A stretch of 64,000 bases of DNA from Treponema sp. GTDB taxonomy: Bacteria; Spirochaetota; Spirochaetia; Treponematales; Treponemataceae. Shown piece by piece: positions 14,462-23,177 of this stretch. The stretch is from assembly GCA_017469785.1 (NCBI GenBank), contig JAFUFU010000025.1:46413-110412 (forward strand). The letters run 5' to 3'. The position numbers and the translations under genes were made by a program. The notes beneath the pieces are model-generated. The model did not search any database. It was given only the letters and a program-made list of their open reading frames with translations, and had not been told where the DNA came from. Numbering within the stretch: position 1 is the first letter of the stretch; every line of letters begins with the position of its first letter.

Positions 14462-15573
14462 AGTTTGAATCCTTGTTGTGCCGCTTTTACGAGGCGTGAT
14501 TTGAGCATGATATTTTCGTTTTTGAGCTGTGTAAGCTCGTATTGCTGTGTTTTAATCATTTCGGCAAGCTCGCTGACATTCAGTGCGCCTGAGCCGACCA
14601 AATCCTCAACGTATGAGAGCTTGGCTGAATAATCGTCGCTGGCTTCTTCCGCGGCCACATCGAAAGTTTCGTCGAAATCAAGGGATTCTCCCTGCATGAT
14701 TTTCTCAGCGATGCGGAAAATTGCCTGTGCGAGAACAGAATTGGGCTTGTAGACCGTGACCGGAAGGCTTGATGAAAGTGCCTTGTCCTGCATTGAGTCC
14801 CTGTACATCACTCCCAAAGACTCAACTTCAAGCCCCAGATATTGCTGGCATGAGCGCCGGATTTTCTGGGCCTTGTCAGCGTCTTTTGGCTCGTCAATCA
14901 TGTTCATAATCAGCCGTGGGCGGAACTGGCTGAGACGCTTCTTGAATTTCGCGCCGTTTTCAGGATCGATTTCAGTGATTTTTTCTATCAACTTGGGAAT
15001 GTAGAGACGCTGGAGGGATGCAGAATCATTGCGGAGCTTGTTGATGAAATCCGCAGCCTTTGAATTTTTTTTGAAAGTTGCCGCCATCAGACGGAAGACT
15101 GCATTTTTGAGGAAAAGATAGCCGTTGAGGGTTGCCGTTACGGTGGGGGCTGTGACGATGATTCCTTGGGGAGATGTGAGGAAAAGATCCAGAATCGTAA
15201 GGTGGGTTCCGGCTCCCAAATCGACAATCAGATAATCCGCATCAACAGAATGGAATTTTTTTATGAGAGCGTTTTTCTGAGCGACTTTCAGCGCGCTTAA
15301 TCCAGGAATCTCAGAGTCGCCGGCAATGAAGCTGACGTTCTGGTAATCTGTGGGCGAAATGATTTCTTCAAATTTTGATTCGCCCGTAAGGAATGTGCCG
15401 ATTCCTTTTTTGGGTGAATTCTGCCCGATAACAAGATGAAGGTTTGAGGCGCCCAAGTCTAAATCCGCCAGCACTACTTTTTTGCCAGCCTGACCTAGGG
15501 CGATTGCTAAATTTGCTGAAAGAAGGCTTTTTCCGACACCGCCTTTTCCGCTTGCCACTGGAATAATTTGCAT
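14458..15573 (-). CDS. MinD/ParA-family ATPase
   Basis: The protein has 371 residues. It starts 'MQIIPVASGKGGVGKSLLSANLA', a deviant Walker A typical of MinD/FlhG/ParA proteins, with 'VVLADLDLGASNLH' and 'DYLIVDLGAGTH' as further switch motifs. The C-terminus (about residues 325-360) is a coiled coil. Family members place division or flagellar machinery in the cell; FlhG-like flagellar control is plausible in a spirochaete but not shown. ATG 15573 is chosen because the P-loop follows at once and TATAAT (15581-15586) lies seven bases upstream. The mRNA is probably leaderless. Confidence 0.87.
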   Translation of the reverse strand: MQIIPVASGKGGVGKSLLSANLAIALGQAGKKVVLADLDLGASNLHLVIGQNSPKKGIGTFLTGESKFEEIISPTDYQNVSFIAGDSEIPGLSALKVAQKNALIKKFHSVDADYLIVDLGAGTHLTILDLFLTSPQGIIVTAPTVTATLNGYLFLKNAVFRLMAATFKKNSKAADFINKLRNDSASLQRLYIPKLIEKITEIDPENGAKFKKRLSQFRPRLIMNMIDEPKDADKAQKIRRSCQQYLGLEVESLGVMYRDSMQDKALSSSLPVTVYKPNSVLAQAIFRIAEKIMQGESLDFDETFDVAAEEASDDYSAKLSYVEDLVGSGALNVSELAEMIKTQQYELTQLKNENIMLKSRLVKAAQQGFKL

Positions 15574-15611
15574 AAACTTGATTATATCACAAGATTCTTT
15601 CTTTATAAAGA

Positions 15612-15640
15612 TTGATTTTTCTCTTATAGAAACATAAAAT
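15612..15640 (+). promoter_or_regulatory. ctpA promoter
   Basis: TTGATT (15612-15617), a 17-bp spacer and TAAAAT (15635-15640) lie directly before the protease gene. The start codon is nine bases past the -10, leaving a leader of at most about three bases. The divergent MinD-like promoter lies 50 bp away. Confidence 0.65.
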
Positions 15641-15649
15641 ACCATTAAT

Positions 15650-17146
15650 ATGAAAAAATTTGATTCGGTAATGAAGCGCGTTAATTCCGTACTTCTGATT
15701 TTCGTTATTGCTCTTTTTGCGTCTCAGTGTTTTGCACAGTCATCTTCTAACTCGGCTTCCGAGAAATCAAATAAATCCCGCCAGTACATGGAATTGATGA
15801 ACAGCGTGTTTGATTTCGTCCAAAGAAACTATGTTGACGAAATTGATCCTCAGGTCATGTATGAAGGCGCGCTCAAAGGAATGCTTGAGTCTCTCAAAGA
15901 CCCTTACACGGTTTATCTTGATAAATCAAGTTTTAGGAATATCAACGATACCACATCCGGCTCATTCGGTGGTGTGGGTCTTCAGATTTCAAAACCTGTC
16001 GAAAGCAGCTCGGAAAAGCCTGCCTATGTGGAAGTCGCTTCTCCTGTTGAGGACACTCCTGGGTTCAAGGCTGGAATCCTTGCCGGCGACCTTATCATTT
16101 CGATCAACGGAACTGATACTTCCACCATTACCATGGAGCAGGTTCTGGACATGCTTCGCGGCAAGGTAGGGGAGAGCGTTGATTTAGTCATCCGGCGCGG
16201 CAAGAATATGGAATTCCCTGTTACCCTTGTGCGCGCGGTTATCGAGGTTCCTACAGTCAAATATGGCATGATTGAGGGAAGTAAAATCGGCTATGTTCGT
16301 CTCATCGAATTCACTCCGCAGACAGTGGAGCGCACTCAGGAAGCCCTTGACTCATTCAAAAAGAACAATGCAAGCGGTATCATCATTGATTTGCGCAACA
16401 ATCCGGGCGGACTGATTACAAGCGCCGCTGACATTGCGGACAAATTTATTGATAACGGTCCGATTGTCACCACTAAGAGTCGTCTTTCATTCGAGAACTC
16501 GGTTTTCACAGCTACTGCCAAAAAAACCGTGGTTCGCAACACTCCGATTGTCGTCCTTATCAATAAAGGCAGCGCATCCGCTTCGGAGATCGTAAGCGGC
16601 GCGCTCAAAGATAATCACCTTGCTTATCTTGTGGGACAGCGCACTTACGGGAAAGGCTCAGTCCAGCAGGTTCTGCCGCTTTCGGCAACGGACGGCCTTA
16701 AAATCACCATGGCCCGCTACTATACTCCCAGCGATGTGAACATTGATAAAATCGGGATTCCGCCGGATCGGGAGGTTCTCTTCCCGGTTTTGAGCGAGGA
16801 AGGTGAAAAACAGTACCTTGAGCTTTACAAATCAACGGAAATATCTGATTTTGTTGACGGCCGCACTGATTTGACCGAAAAACAGATTTCAGACTTCGCG
16901 AAAACCCTCAAGTCAAAGTATTCAGAGATTGACGAGGCAAGCCTGCGCAAGCTTGTCCGTAATGAAGCCACAAAGACAAAGGGAACCATGCTCTACGACT
17001 TGGACTACGACATCCAGCTGAATGAAGCTATCTCCATTTTGAAGAACGAAAAATTCAGCGACCTGATTAAAAATACTAAGACGCTGAAAGAATTGCAGGA
17101 CTTGGCTATCCTCGAGGAAGAAAAGTCCGAGAAAGAAAAAAAATAG
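15650..17146 (+). CDS. ctpA: Carboxyl-terminal processing protease (S41)
   Basis: The protein has 498 residues. Its order is a signal anchor (about 10-28), an N-terminal helical cap, a PDZ domain (about 105-190, 'GVGLQISKP', 'AGDLIISINGTD') and an S41 protease core with catalytic Ser in 'NKGSASASEIVSGALKD' (about 308) and Lys in 'RTYGKGSVQQV' (about 333). It is periplasmic and trims or degrades exported proteins from the C-terminus. The last 25 residues are highly charged. rsmE follows after 19 bases and is probably in the same operon. Confidence 0.95.
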   Translation: MKKFDSVMKRVNSVLLIFVIALFASQCFAQSSSNSASEKSNKSRQYMELMNSVFDFVQRNYVDEIDPQVMYEGALKGMLESLKDPYTVYLDKSSFRNINDTTSGSFGGVGLQISKPVESSSEKPAYVEVASPVEDTPGFKAGILAGDLIISINGTDTSTITMEQVLDMLRGKVGESVDLVIRRGKNMEFPVTLVRAVIEVPTVKYGMIEGSKIGYVRLIEFTPQTVERTQEALDSFKKNNASGIIIDLRNNPGGLITSAADIADKFIDNGPIVTTKSRLSFENSVFTATAKKTVVRNTPIVVLINKGSASASEIVSGALKDNHLAYLVGQRTYGKGSVQQVLPLSATDGLKITMARYYTPSDVNIDKIGIPPDREVLFPVLSEEGEKQYLELYKSTEISDFVDGRTDLTEKQISDFAKTLKSKYSEIDEASLRKLVRNEATKTKGTMLYDLDYDIQLNEAISILKNEKFSDLIKNTKTLKELQDLAILEEEKSEKEKK

Positions 17147-17165
17147 AAAAAGCCTTTGCGAAAAA

Positions 17166-18005
17166 ATGCGCCAGTACATTTCACAGAATGACATCGACAG
17201 AAACGGAATTCTCACCATTGCAGGAAAAGATTTCCGCTATCTTCACGGTGTCCTTCGTCTCAAAGCCGGTGACATGATTCAAGTCCGGCTTCCTGCTGGC
17301 GGCTTGCAGCCTATGACCGTGTGCGCAATCGAAGAAAAGGCAAAAAAAATCACCCTGCAGGTTTGCGATGTAGCCGCTGGGGCAAAAATCGAAAATCAGC
17401 CCGAAGAAACCGAAGCAATAGAATCTTCTGAATTCACTCTGTTTATGGCCGTTCCCAAGGCTTCCAAATTCGAGCAGGTTGTCAGGCAGGCAACCGAATG
17501 CGGTGTGGCGCGGATAGTTCCCGTCAAGACAGAATTTTCCCAGACAGGAGCTGAAAAAATGAATTTCCGCTCCGAGCGTTTTGAAAAAATCATCAAGGAA
17601 GCCCGGCAGCAAAGCGGCAGCCCGGTGAACACAAAAATTGAAAGCTGTCTGTCGCTCAAAGAGTCGGCCGGGCTTTGGATGCGCGAGACAGAAAATCTTT
17701 CAGGTGCAGAAAAACTCGCTGTGGTGCTTTACGAGCGGAACGATTCCACCGTAAGCATGAAAGTAGCATTAGACCGCTGTAAAAATCAAACTCAGGCGGA
17801 ATCAGAAAATTCCCCCGGCCTCAAAAAAATCGCTCTTTTCTGCGGAAGTGAGGGGGGGATTTCCCCAGACGAAATCCATTTCCTTCAAGAGTCAGGTTTT
17901 ACGGCTGTCCACCTCAAAACAAACATTCTACGCTGTGAGACGGCGGCCTTGTACGGAATCTCGGCAATGCAAACGCTGATTGCTAATTTTTTGCCGCTAT
18001 GCTAA
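17166..18005 (+). CDS. rsmE: 16S rRNA m3U1498 methyltransferase RsmE
   Basis: The protein has 279 residues. The N-terminal PUA-like domain 'MRQYISQNDID...DFRYLHGVLRLKAGD' and the SPOUT domain with 'MAVPKASKFEQVVRQATECGVARIVPV', 'KEARQQSG' and the knot 'CGSEGGISPDEI...LKTNILRCETAALYG' are all intact. It methylates U1498 in the 30S decoding centre. It is slightly longer than usual because of inserts around residues 75-90 and 195-215. This is the second RsmE-family gene in the window; the one at 8859 is frameshifted. Confidence 0.95.
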   Translation: MRQYISQNDIDRNGILTIAGKDFRYLHGVLRLKAGDMIQVRLPAGGLQPMTVCAIEEKAKKITLQVCDVAAGAKIENQPEETEAIESSEFTLFMAVPKASKFEQVVRQATECGVARIVPVKTEFSQTGAEKMNFRSERFEKIIKEARQQSGSPVNTKIESCLSLKESAGLWMRETENLSGAEKLAVVLYERNDSTVSMKVALDRCKNQTQAESENSPGLKKIALFCGSEGGISPDEIHFLQESGFTAVHLKTNILRCETAALYGISAMQTLIANFLPLC

Positions 18006-18036
18006 TCTATGAAAAGTAAAAAGTGGAGTCCTTTCA

Positions 18037-18849
18037 ATGACCAGAATCGAATTGCTCGGCGTTCCTGTTGATGTGTGCCGTCCTGAACATCTCGAAGAAG
18101 AAATAATGAGAATCCTCGAAAAACCAGGTACGAAGCAGATTGTTTTTCTTACGATTTGGGATTTGCTTAAAGCCCGCAACAAGAAAAAAGATTTTGGTGA
18201 GGCTCTGCGCAATGCTGATTTGGTTCTCCCGATTTCAAAGAGCATCCTCAAGGGCGCGCGATTCCTTAAACTTGAAGTTCCCGTCCGCTACAATCCCTTC
18301 AATGCGGTCATTCAGATTTTAAATACTCTCGATTACCATTACAAAAGCCTGTATCTGCTTGGCGCGCGAAAAAAGACCGTGCAGAAAGCCGAGCACAATG
18401 TCCATGATACTTTCAGAAACTTGCGTATCGTCGGGCGTTATGTAGGATATTTTCCAAAGACTGTCGAAGACAATGTTGTTCAGGCGATTTATAAGGCTTC
18501 TCCGTCGCTTGTCATTGTCAGCGAGGGCATAAAAGAAAAAAATCTTTGGTCTTATCACCGACGCGACCGTTTTTCATCTAGCATTTTTCTGTATTATCGT
18601 GATTGCATCGGAATCTTCGCTGGCCGAATCCGTCGCGTAAGTGAAAAAACATTCGATTCTGGAAAGGAAATCTGGAATGAGATTGGCCATAATCCTTTAT
18701 GCCTCTTCCTTGTTTTTCCCTATATCTACTATAAAATGCTTCTGGTCTTCTATCGCCTGTTCCGCAAAAATAAAATGGGAAAGGAAGCCGGAATCTATCA
18801 CGTTGACAGTCTTGAAAAAAAGGCATCCCCCGAAAATACCAAAGCTTAA
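18037..18849 (+). CDS. WecG/TagA/CpsF-like glycosyltransferase, divergent
   Basis: The protein has 270 residues. The fold is recognisable from 'IELLGVPVDVCRPEHLEEEI', 'EALRNADLVLP', 'LYLLGARKKTVQKAEHN' and 'RIVGRYVGYFP', all GT26 landmarks. The usual 'PDG' with the catalytic Asp reads 'LPISKS', and 'GxPKQExW' reads 'GIKEKNLW', so classical activity is doubtful. A hydrophobic C-terminal segment ('LCLFLVFPYIYYKMLLVFY', about 222-245) tethers it to the membrane. GGAG lies 10 bases before the ATG. Its stop overlaps the start of the next gene. Confidence 0.75.
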   Translation: MTRIELLGVPVDVCRPEHLEEEIMRILEKPGTKQIVFLTIWDLLKARNKKKDFGEALRNADLVLPISKSILKGARFLKLEVPVRYNPFNAVIQILNTLDYHYKSLYLLGARKKTVQKAEHNVHDTFRNLRIVGRYVGYFPKTVEDNVVQAIYKASPSLVIVSEGIKEKNLWSYHRRDRFSSSIFLYYRDCIGIFAGRIRRVSEKTFDSGKEIWNEIGHNPLCLFLVFPYIYYKMLLVFYRLFRKNKMGKEAGIYHVDSLEKKASPENTKA

Positions 18850-19913
18850 TGTCAGAAAAAATCCTAATTCTTTCAGGGAATCTTGAACATATCACTTTTG
18901 CGCGGGAGTTGCTTGGGGATGAAATTCTCTATGCTTCCGACCTGAATTTTCTCAAAAGAATTCTAGAGCATGAGAGTCTGTCCCTTGCTTACATTCATTC
19001 TGATTTTTTTAGCCCTGAATTGGAATCATTCCTTCAGAATCAGGGATGCCATTACCGCGTTTTTCATTCCAGCCTTGATTTAGAAAAATCTCTCGCTGAA
19101 AAATCCGCAGGAAAAGACGGGCAAGAAAACTCATCCGGAAATCTCAGTTTTTCAGAAGATGCTTTTGCAGAACTTAGCCCGAGTTTTTCCCTGCTGGCCG
19201 GAACTTCACGGCAGATGCAGCAGCTTCGCCAGACGATTCTGAAAATCGCCGCTTTTGACGTTTCCGTGCTGATTCTCGGCGAGACCGGAACTGGCAAAAC
19301 CACGGTGGCCAGGGCGATTCACGAGCTTTCTGCCCGGCGAAAAAAGATTTTCAAGGAAGTTGTTCTTTCGACCATGAACGAAAGCCTGATTGAATCAAAA
19401 CTCTTTGGCGTTGCGGAAGGTGGTTTCACTGGTGCTGTTGCCGGAAAAGGTGTCTTTGAGGAAGCGGATGGAGGCACGCTTTTCTTTGATGAAATCGGGG
19501 AAATTTCCGCCAATGTGCAGACTAAAATCCTGCAGGTACTTAGTGAAGGCGTGATAAATAGAATCGGCTCAAACAAGGACATTCGCGTTGACAACAGGAT
19601 GATTTTTGCCACGAATGCAAACCTTGACATGAAAATAAGGACAAAGGAATTCCGTGAAGATTTGCTTTATCGCATTAACGACGTGACAATCAGAATACCG
19701 CCTTTGAGGGAACGGCTTGAGGATATTCCTGCTCTGGCAAGATGCTTTTTGAAACGGAGCAAAATCAACAAGGAGATTTCAGGGCCTGCCCTTGCCGCCT
19801 TGCAAACTTTTTCATGGAAAGGCAATGTGCGCCAACTTGAAAAGGTGCTGAAAAATGCGGCCCTGCTCTACTGTGACGGGGATGTCATAGAGCCAGAGCA
19901 TATACGTTTTTAG
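18849..19913 (+). CDS. Sigma-54-interacting AAA+ protein lacking a DNA-binding domain
   Basis: The protein has 354 residues. An N-terminal 110 residues resemble a degenerate receiver. The AAA+ core has Walker A 'GETGTGKT' (about 143), Walker B 'GGTLFFDEIGE' (about 208) and the sigma-54 contact loop as GGFTGA instead of GAFTGA. 'NVRQLEKVLKNA' marks the C-domain end, and no Fis-type helix-turn-helix follows. It probably activates RNA polymerase-sigma-54 from solution, or is a degenerate relative. It starts on the last base of the upstream stop (TAATG). Confidence 0.85.
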   Translation: MSEKILILSGNLEHITFARELLGDEILYASDLNFLKRILEHESLSLAYIHSDFFSPELESFLQNQGCHYRVFHSSLDLEKSLAEKSAGKDGQENSSGNLSFSEDAFAELSPSFSLLAGTSRQMQQLRQTILKIAAFDVSVLILGETGTGKTTVARAIHELSARRKKIFKEVVLSTMNESLIESKLFGVAEGGFTGAVAGKGVFEEADGGTLFFDEIGEISANVQTKILQVLSEGVINRIGSNKDIRVDNRMIFATNANLDMKIRTKEFREDLLYRINDVTIRIPPLRERLEDIPALARCFLKRSKINKEISGPALAALQTFSWKGNVRQLEKVLKNAALLYCDGDVIEPEHIRF

Positions 19914-19917
19914 GCTC

Positions 19918-20655
19918 TCACCCTTCTGTTTTGTGCTTTCCTGCCAGCCCGGCCGCTTTGTTGAATATTTTTTCGATGTAGGCAGCCTCACCTTCGCTTA
20001 TGGCGGCCCTGGAAAGCACGTCTGTCCAGAATTTTTCCATATCGGCCCGGCCTGCAACCTTGAAAAAACCGATTTTCTGAAGATTGTCGGCGATGCCACA
20101 TACGGTTTTGTTCAATCTTTCAAGGGAAACTGGAACAGAGCCTGATGAAATCCTGTTTTCTTCGGAGAGGCTTTTTCTGTAGATGTGATATGCGATAATC
20201 TGTACCGCGTGAGAGAGATTGAGGGAAGCGAAACCTTCGTCCGAGGGGATTGTAACGCCCATCGTGCATTCATCCAGTTCTTCTTCTTCAAGCCCGGTAC
20301 GCTCGTTTCCGAATACGATAGCCGCCTTTCCGTTTTGGGTGATTGACGACGCCGTGCCGGCAAGTTCTTCCGGTAGAAGCAGTTTTCCGCGTTTTTTGCC
20401 CCGGCGGCGTGTCGTTCCGGCGCAGAGCACGCAGTCTTTCGCAGCATCCGTAATTGAATCAAAAAATTCGGCACGTTCCCAGATATCAGCGGCATGGATT
20501 GCCAGGATCCTGACACGTTCTTCGTCAAAATCAGATTTTTTCCCAACGATACGAAGGGTTTTCAGCCCGTTGTTTGCCATGGCTCGGCAGACAGCTCCTA
20601 CATTCCGGCTTTCCTCTGGACGGCACAGAATAATTACGATGTTTGAAAGATTCAT
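19918..20655 (-). CDS. SpoU/TrmJ-like RNA 2'-O-methyltransferase
   Basis: The protein has 245 residues. It opens 'IVIILCRPEESRNVGAVCRAMANNG', the SPOUT motif 1 with the catalytic Arg. Motif 2 'AAIVFGNERTGLEEEEL' and motif 3 'SLNLSHAVQIIAYHIYR' form the SAM knot. The C-terminal extension of about 60 residues is typical of TrmJ, which methylates position 32 of tRNAs; other group members act on rRNA. The promoter ATGACA-N17-TACACT (20690 to 20662) ends six bases before the ATG, so the mRNA is probably leaderless. It converges with the sigma-54 AAA+ gene. Confidence 0.88.
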   Translation of the reverse strand: MNLSNIVIILCRPEESRNVGAVCRAMANNGLKTLRIVGKKSDFDEERVRILAIHAADIWERAEFFDSITDAAKDCVLCAGTTRRRGKKRGKLLLPEELAGTASSITQNGKAAIVFGNERTGLEEEELDECTMGVTIPSDEGFASLNLSHAVQIIAYHIYRKSLSEENRISSGSVPVSLERLNKTVCGIADNLQKIGFFKVAGRADMEKFWTDVLSRAAISEGEAAYIEKIFNKAAGLAGKHKTEG

Positions 20656-20661
20656 GAGCCA

Positions 20662-20690
20662 AGTGTAGTGGAAAAAAACAGATTTGTCAT
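20662..20690 (-). promoter_or_regulatory. Promoter of the TrmJ-like gene
   Basis: On the minus strand ATGACA (20690-20685), 17 bases and TACACT (20667-20662) form a sigma-70 promoter. The start codon (20655) is six bases downstream. No ribosome site is visible. Confidence 0.6.
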
Positions 20691-20704
20691 TCTGACCGGC
20701 TAGC

Positions 20705-20733
20705 TTGTTTCAGAGGCTTTTTCTGATTAAAAT
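20705..20733 (+). promoter_or_regulatory. Promoter of the SDR gene
   Basis: TTGTTT (20705-20710), a 17-bp spacer and TAAAAT (20728-20733) lie eight bases before the ATG at 20742. It stands back to back with the TrmJ-like promoter. The transcript would be leaderless or nearly so. Confidence 0.6.
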
Positions 20734-20741
20734 CATTTTGT

Positions 20742-21500
20742 ATGGAAGAAAAGTTTTTTTGCGGGAAGCAAGCTCTCATCGTCGGCGGAACAGGCGGAAT
20801 CGGACGTGAAATTTCCCTTTCTCTTGCGGAAAGTGGCGCTGATTTGTGCATCCATGGTGCCCACGGGGGGGAAAAATGTGATTCCCTTCTGAATGAAATA
20901 TCTGCCCGCTGTGGAAAATCTCCAGACGTTATAATCCAGAATCTTCTTGAAATCCCTTTTTCTGAACTTGAATCTACCGAGCTTTTTGAACGGGCCAAAA
21001 GGACTGATATATTGTGCCTTTGTTTCGGGCCGTTTGTGCAGAAGCCTCTCCATGAGACTTTGATAGAAGACTGGCAGCGTGTTGCCTTGTACGATTACGC
21101 CCTGAGCGGCGCGCTTTTATCGGCTGCCCTCCCGGGAATGATGGAGCGCAGGTGGGGAAGGATTCTCTTGCTCGGCGGAACCGGGACTTCTGTCAGAAGG
21201 GAATTTGCCTCTAATGCGGCTTATGCTGGCGCAAAATCGGCCCTGAACGTGCTGCTTGATTCCACCGCCGCTTTTTACGCTGATTATGGAATTACCTGCA
21301 ACATGATTCTTCCGGGGTTCGTTGATACCGAATATCAGGATACGAGGCTTAAGGAATCGCTTGCCGCTAAAATGCCCTTAAAAAGTATGATATGCCCCAA
21401 GTCCATAGCAGAAAAGGCTTTATTTCTCATGAAAAATGCCGATATTAATGGTGCGGCCGTCCGCGTTGACAGAGGATGGTCAGCTTTAAAAAGTCTTTAA
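20742..21500 (+). CDS. Short-chain dehydrogenase/reductase
   Basis: The protein has 252 residues. The Rossmann motif 'VGGTGGIGREISLSLAESGADL' (about residues 12-33) and the active-site 'YAGAKSAL' (YxxxK) are present, with 'GFVDTEYQDT' at the usual position. The catalytic Ser region reads 'LLGGTGTSVR'. It resembles FabG-type oxidoreductases, but no fatty-acid gene is adjacent, so the substrate is open. No Shine-Dalgarno is seen before the start. Confidence 0.88.
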   Translation: MEEKFFCGKQALIVGGTGGIGREISLSLAESGADLCIHGAHGGEKCDSLLNEISARCGKSPDVIIQNLLEIPFSELESTELFERAKRTDILCLCFGPFVQKPLHETLIEDWQRVALYDYALSGALLSAALPGMMERRWGRILLLGGTGTSVRREFASNAAYAGAKSALNVLLDSTAAFYADYGITCNMILPGFVDTEYQDTRLKESLAAKMPLKSMICPKSIAEKALFLMKNADINGAAVRVDRGWSALKSL

Positions 21501-21584
21501 AATAAAAAAAAACTAGACTAAACACTGTTTTTTGGTGTATCATATAGAGACTGTTTAGAAAAGTTTTAAATTGAGGTAGGTAGC

Positions 21585-22136
21585 ATGAGCAACAACAATG
21601 ATCTTGTTCCTGGATTTAACGATGAAAAAGACGATAGTCTCAAAATTAACCTTGAAAGAATTACCGATGTTGATAATGGTCTTGTAATCTATTTGAATGG
21701 TTATATCGATACTTACAACTCAAGCTTTTTCCAAAAGCGCATTTCAAAAGTCGTTGAGTCAGGATTTGTCAATTTGATTTTCAATTGCTCAGCGCTTAAT
21801 TATGTGTCATCAACAGGCATCGGTTCTTTTACTGCCTTCCTCAAATTAATCAAGCCGAAGGGCGGCGATATCGTTCTTCTTGAGATTCAGCCGAAAGTTT
21901 ACGAGGTTTTCCAGCTTTTAGGATTCTCTCAGTTCTTTAATATCAAAGACTCTTTAACAGACGCAATCAATTTCTTCAAGCAGGGCGCGCCTGTTGCAGA
22001 AAGCATTTTCCCAAAGATTTTCAGCTGCCCGGTATGCTCAAAGCGTCTCAAGGCAACTCGCGCAGGCCGTTTCCGCTGCTCAGAATGCAAATCAATCCTT
22101 GCAATCGACCAGCACGGTCAGGTTTTCCTGGGATAA
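21585..22136 (+). CDS. STAS-domain protein with C-terminal zinc ribbon
   Basis: The protein has 183 residues. Residues about 25-130 form a STAS domain of the anti-sigma-factor antagonist type, with the phosphorylatable Ser in 'NYVSSTGIGSF'. A C-terminal zinc ribbon 'CPVCSKRLKATRAGRFRCSEC' follows at about 148-168. SpoIIAA-like proteins bind a kinase/anti-sigma partner; no such gene is adjacent. GAGGTAGG lies before the ATG and the leader is about 30-40 bases. A terminator follows. The STAS plus ribbon fusion is unusual. Confidence 0.88.
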   Translation: MSNNNDLVPGFNDEKDDSLKINLERITDVDNGLVIYLNGYIDTYNSSFFQKRISKVVESGFVNLIFNCSALNYVSSTGIGSFTAFLKLIKPKGGDIVLLEIQPKVYEVFQLLGFSQFFNIKDSLTDAINFFKQGAPVAESIFPKIFSCPVCSKRLKATRAGRFRCSECKSILAIDQHGQVFLG

Positions 22137-22155
22137 AATCATCAAAGAATCTGGC

Positions 22156-22184
22156 AACCACTTCAAAAAGAAGTGGTTTTTTTT
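22156..22184 (+). terminator. Terminator after the STAS gene
   Basis: AACCACTTC (22156-22164) pairs perfectly with GAAGTGGTT (22170-22178) around AAAAA, followed by an uninterrupted T-run. It is a strong intrinsic terminator, so the two membrane-protein genes downstream have their own promoter. Confidence 0.93.
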
Positions 22185-22211
22185 ATCTATTCGTGTTATT
22201 CTTATAATACA

Positions 22212-23177
22212 ATGAAACGCGTTCTTTATTTCGCTGTAATTTATGTGGCTTCAATGCTTTTGGGCACGCTTGTTTTTGCGACGCTCTTTATGTTTGGCTG
22301 CAATCTCACCATGTTCGTCACGGGGGCAACCACTTCATTTTATTCTCTCTATTTTTTTGTAAAAGGAATACTCGCCGCGATTCCCCTTGTATGCGTATTG
22401 ATTCAGGTTCTTCTTGTTTTGTACACAATCCGGCATCCGGCTTCTCATATTCTTTCGTGGATTATGTATCTTTTGCTGGGACTGCTTTCATGGCTGGTCA
22501 TTATTCCCACTGATGTCAAGCTTATCGAGCGTTACGATTCTGGCGTGGAGTCATTTCGCGTCACATCAACATCTGCCGGCGTTTTCAGAAAAGAAGATTC
22601 CGGAGTATATTATTTTTCGCGTATTGGTGACGACGGTAAAGCCGAGGGAATTTTCCTTGATACTACAGGATTCCTTGGGCACGAGGGGACGGCAATTCCT
22701 CTTTTTGATTATGAAGCCAAAAACGAATCTGCCTTTCCATACTCGGACATTATCATAAAAAATTCTCTGGAGCCTCCAAGACTGGTTTCTTATCCTCTTG
22801 CCGTTTACGATGCCCTGCTGACGGCCGCCCGCTATGCTTCATCTTTGGGATTCCTCTCCTGGCTTGCCTTTGCTTCTCTCGGGCTTTCATTGCTCAGTGT
22901 GTACGGAGTCCAGTTTACCAGCTCATGGAAACTTGCGAACGTTTCTTGTGTTATTACGGCCTCCGCTGTCATTTTATTCATGAATTATTTGTATTATATG
23001 CATTTGATGCCGCCCATGCTCAAAGAAATTGCCGAAAAGCTTTCTGATTTGACAGGCCATACCGATTCTTTGATTGTGCTGGCAAATCTTGTTATCGCTG
23101 TTCTTCTTGCCCTTTTCGGGCTGTTCATGGGAATCTATCGTCTCAGAGGGGAATCTGTTTTGGAGAGTTCTAAATGA
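22212..23177 (+). CDS. Polytopic membrane protein of unknown function
   Basis: The protein has 321 residues. Hydrophobic segments near residues 5-30, 45-70, 78-100, 215-240, 245-265 and 290-312 flank a soluble loop of about 100 residues (about 105-205). I recognise no family. The ATG at 22212 is preferred over one 13 codons upstream, which lies in the terminator T-run. A TATAAT sits three bases before the ATG, too close for normal use, so the promoter is unclear. The stop overlaps the next start (ATGA), so the two products probably act together. Confidence 0.75.
   Translation: MKRVLYFAVIYVASMLLGTLVFATLFMFGCNLTMFVTGATTSFYSLYFFVKGILAAIPLVCVLIQVLLVLYTIRHPASHILSWIMYLLLGLLSWLVIIPTDVKLIERYDSGVESFRVTSTSAGVFRKEDSGVYYFSRIGDDGKAEGIFLDTTGFLGHEGTAIPLFDYEAKNESAFPYSDIIIKNSLEPPRLVSYPLAVYDALLTAARYASSLGFLSWLAFASLGLSLLSVYGVQFTSSWKLANVSCVITASAVILFMNYLYYMHLMPPMLKEIAEKLSDLTGHTDSLIVLANLVIAVLLALFGLFMGIYRLRGESVLESSK

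Noticed and set aside
22203-22208. TATAAT as the -10 of the membrane-protein pair
   Set aside because: It leaves only three bases to the ATG, so transcription would start inside the gene. It is not counted among the leaderless promoters.
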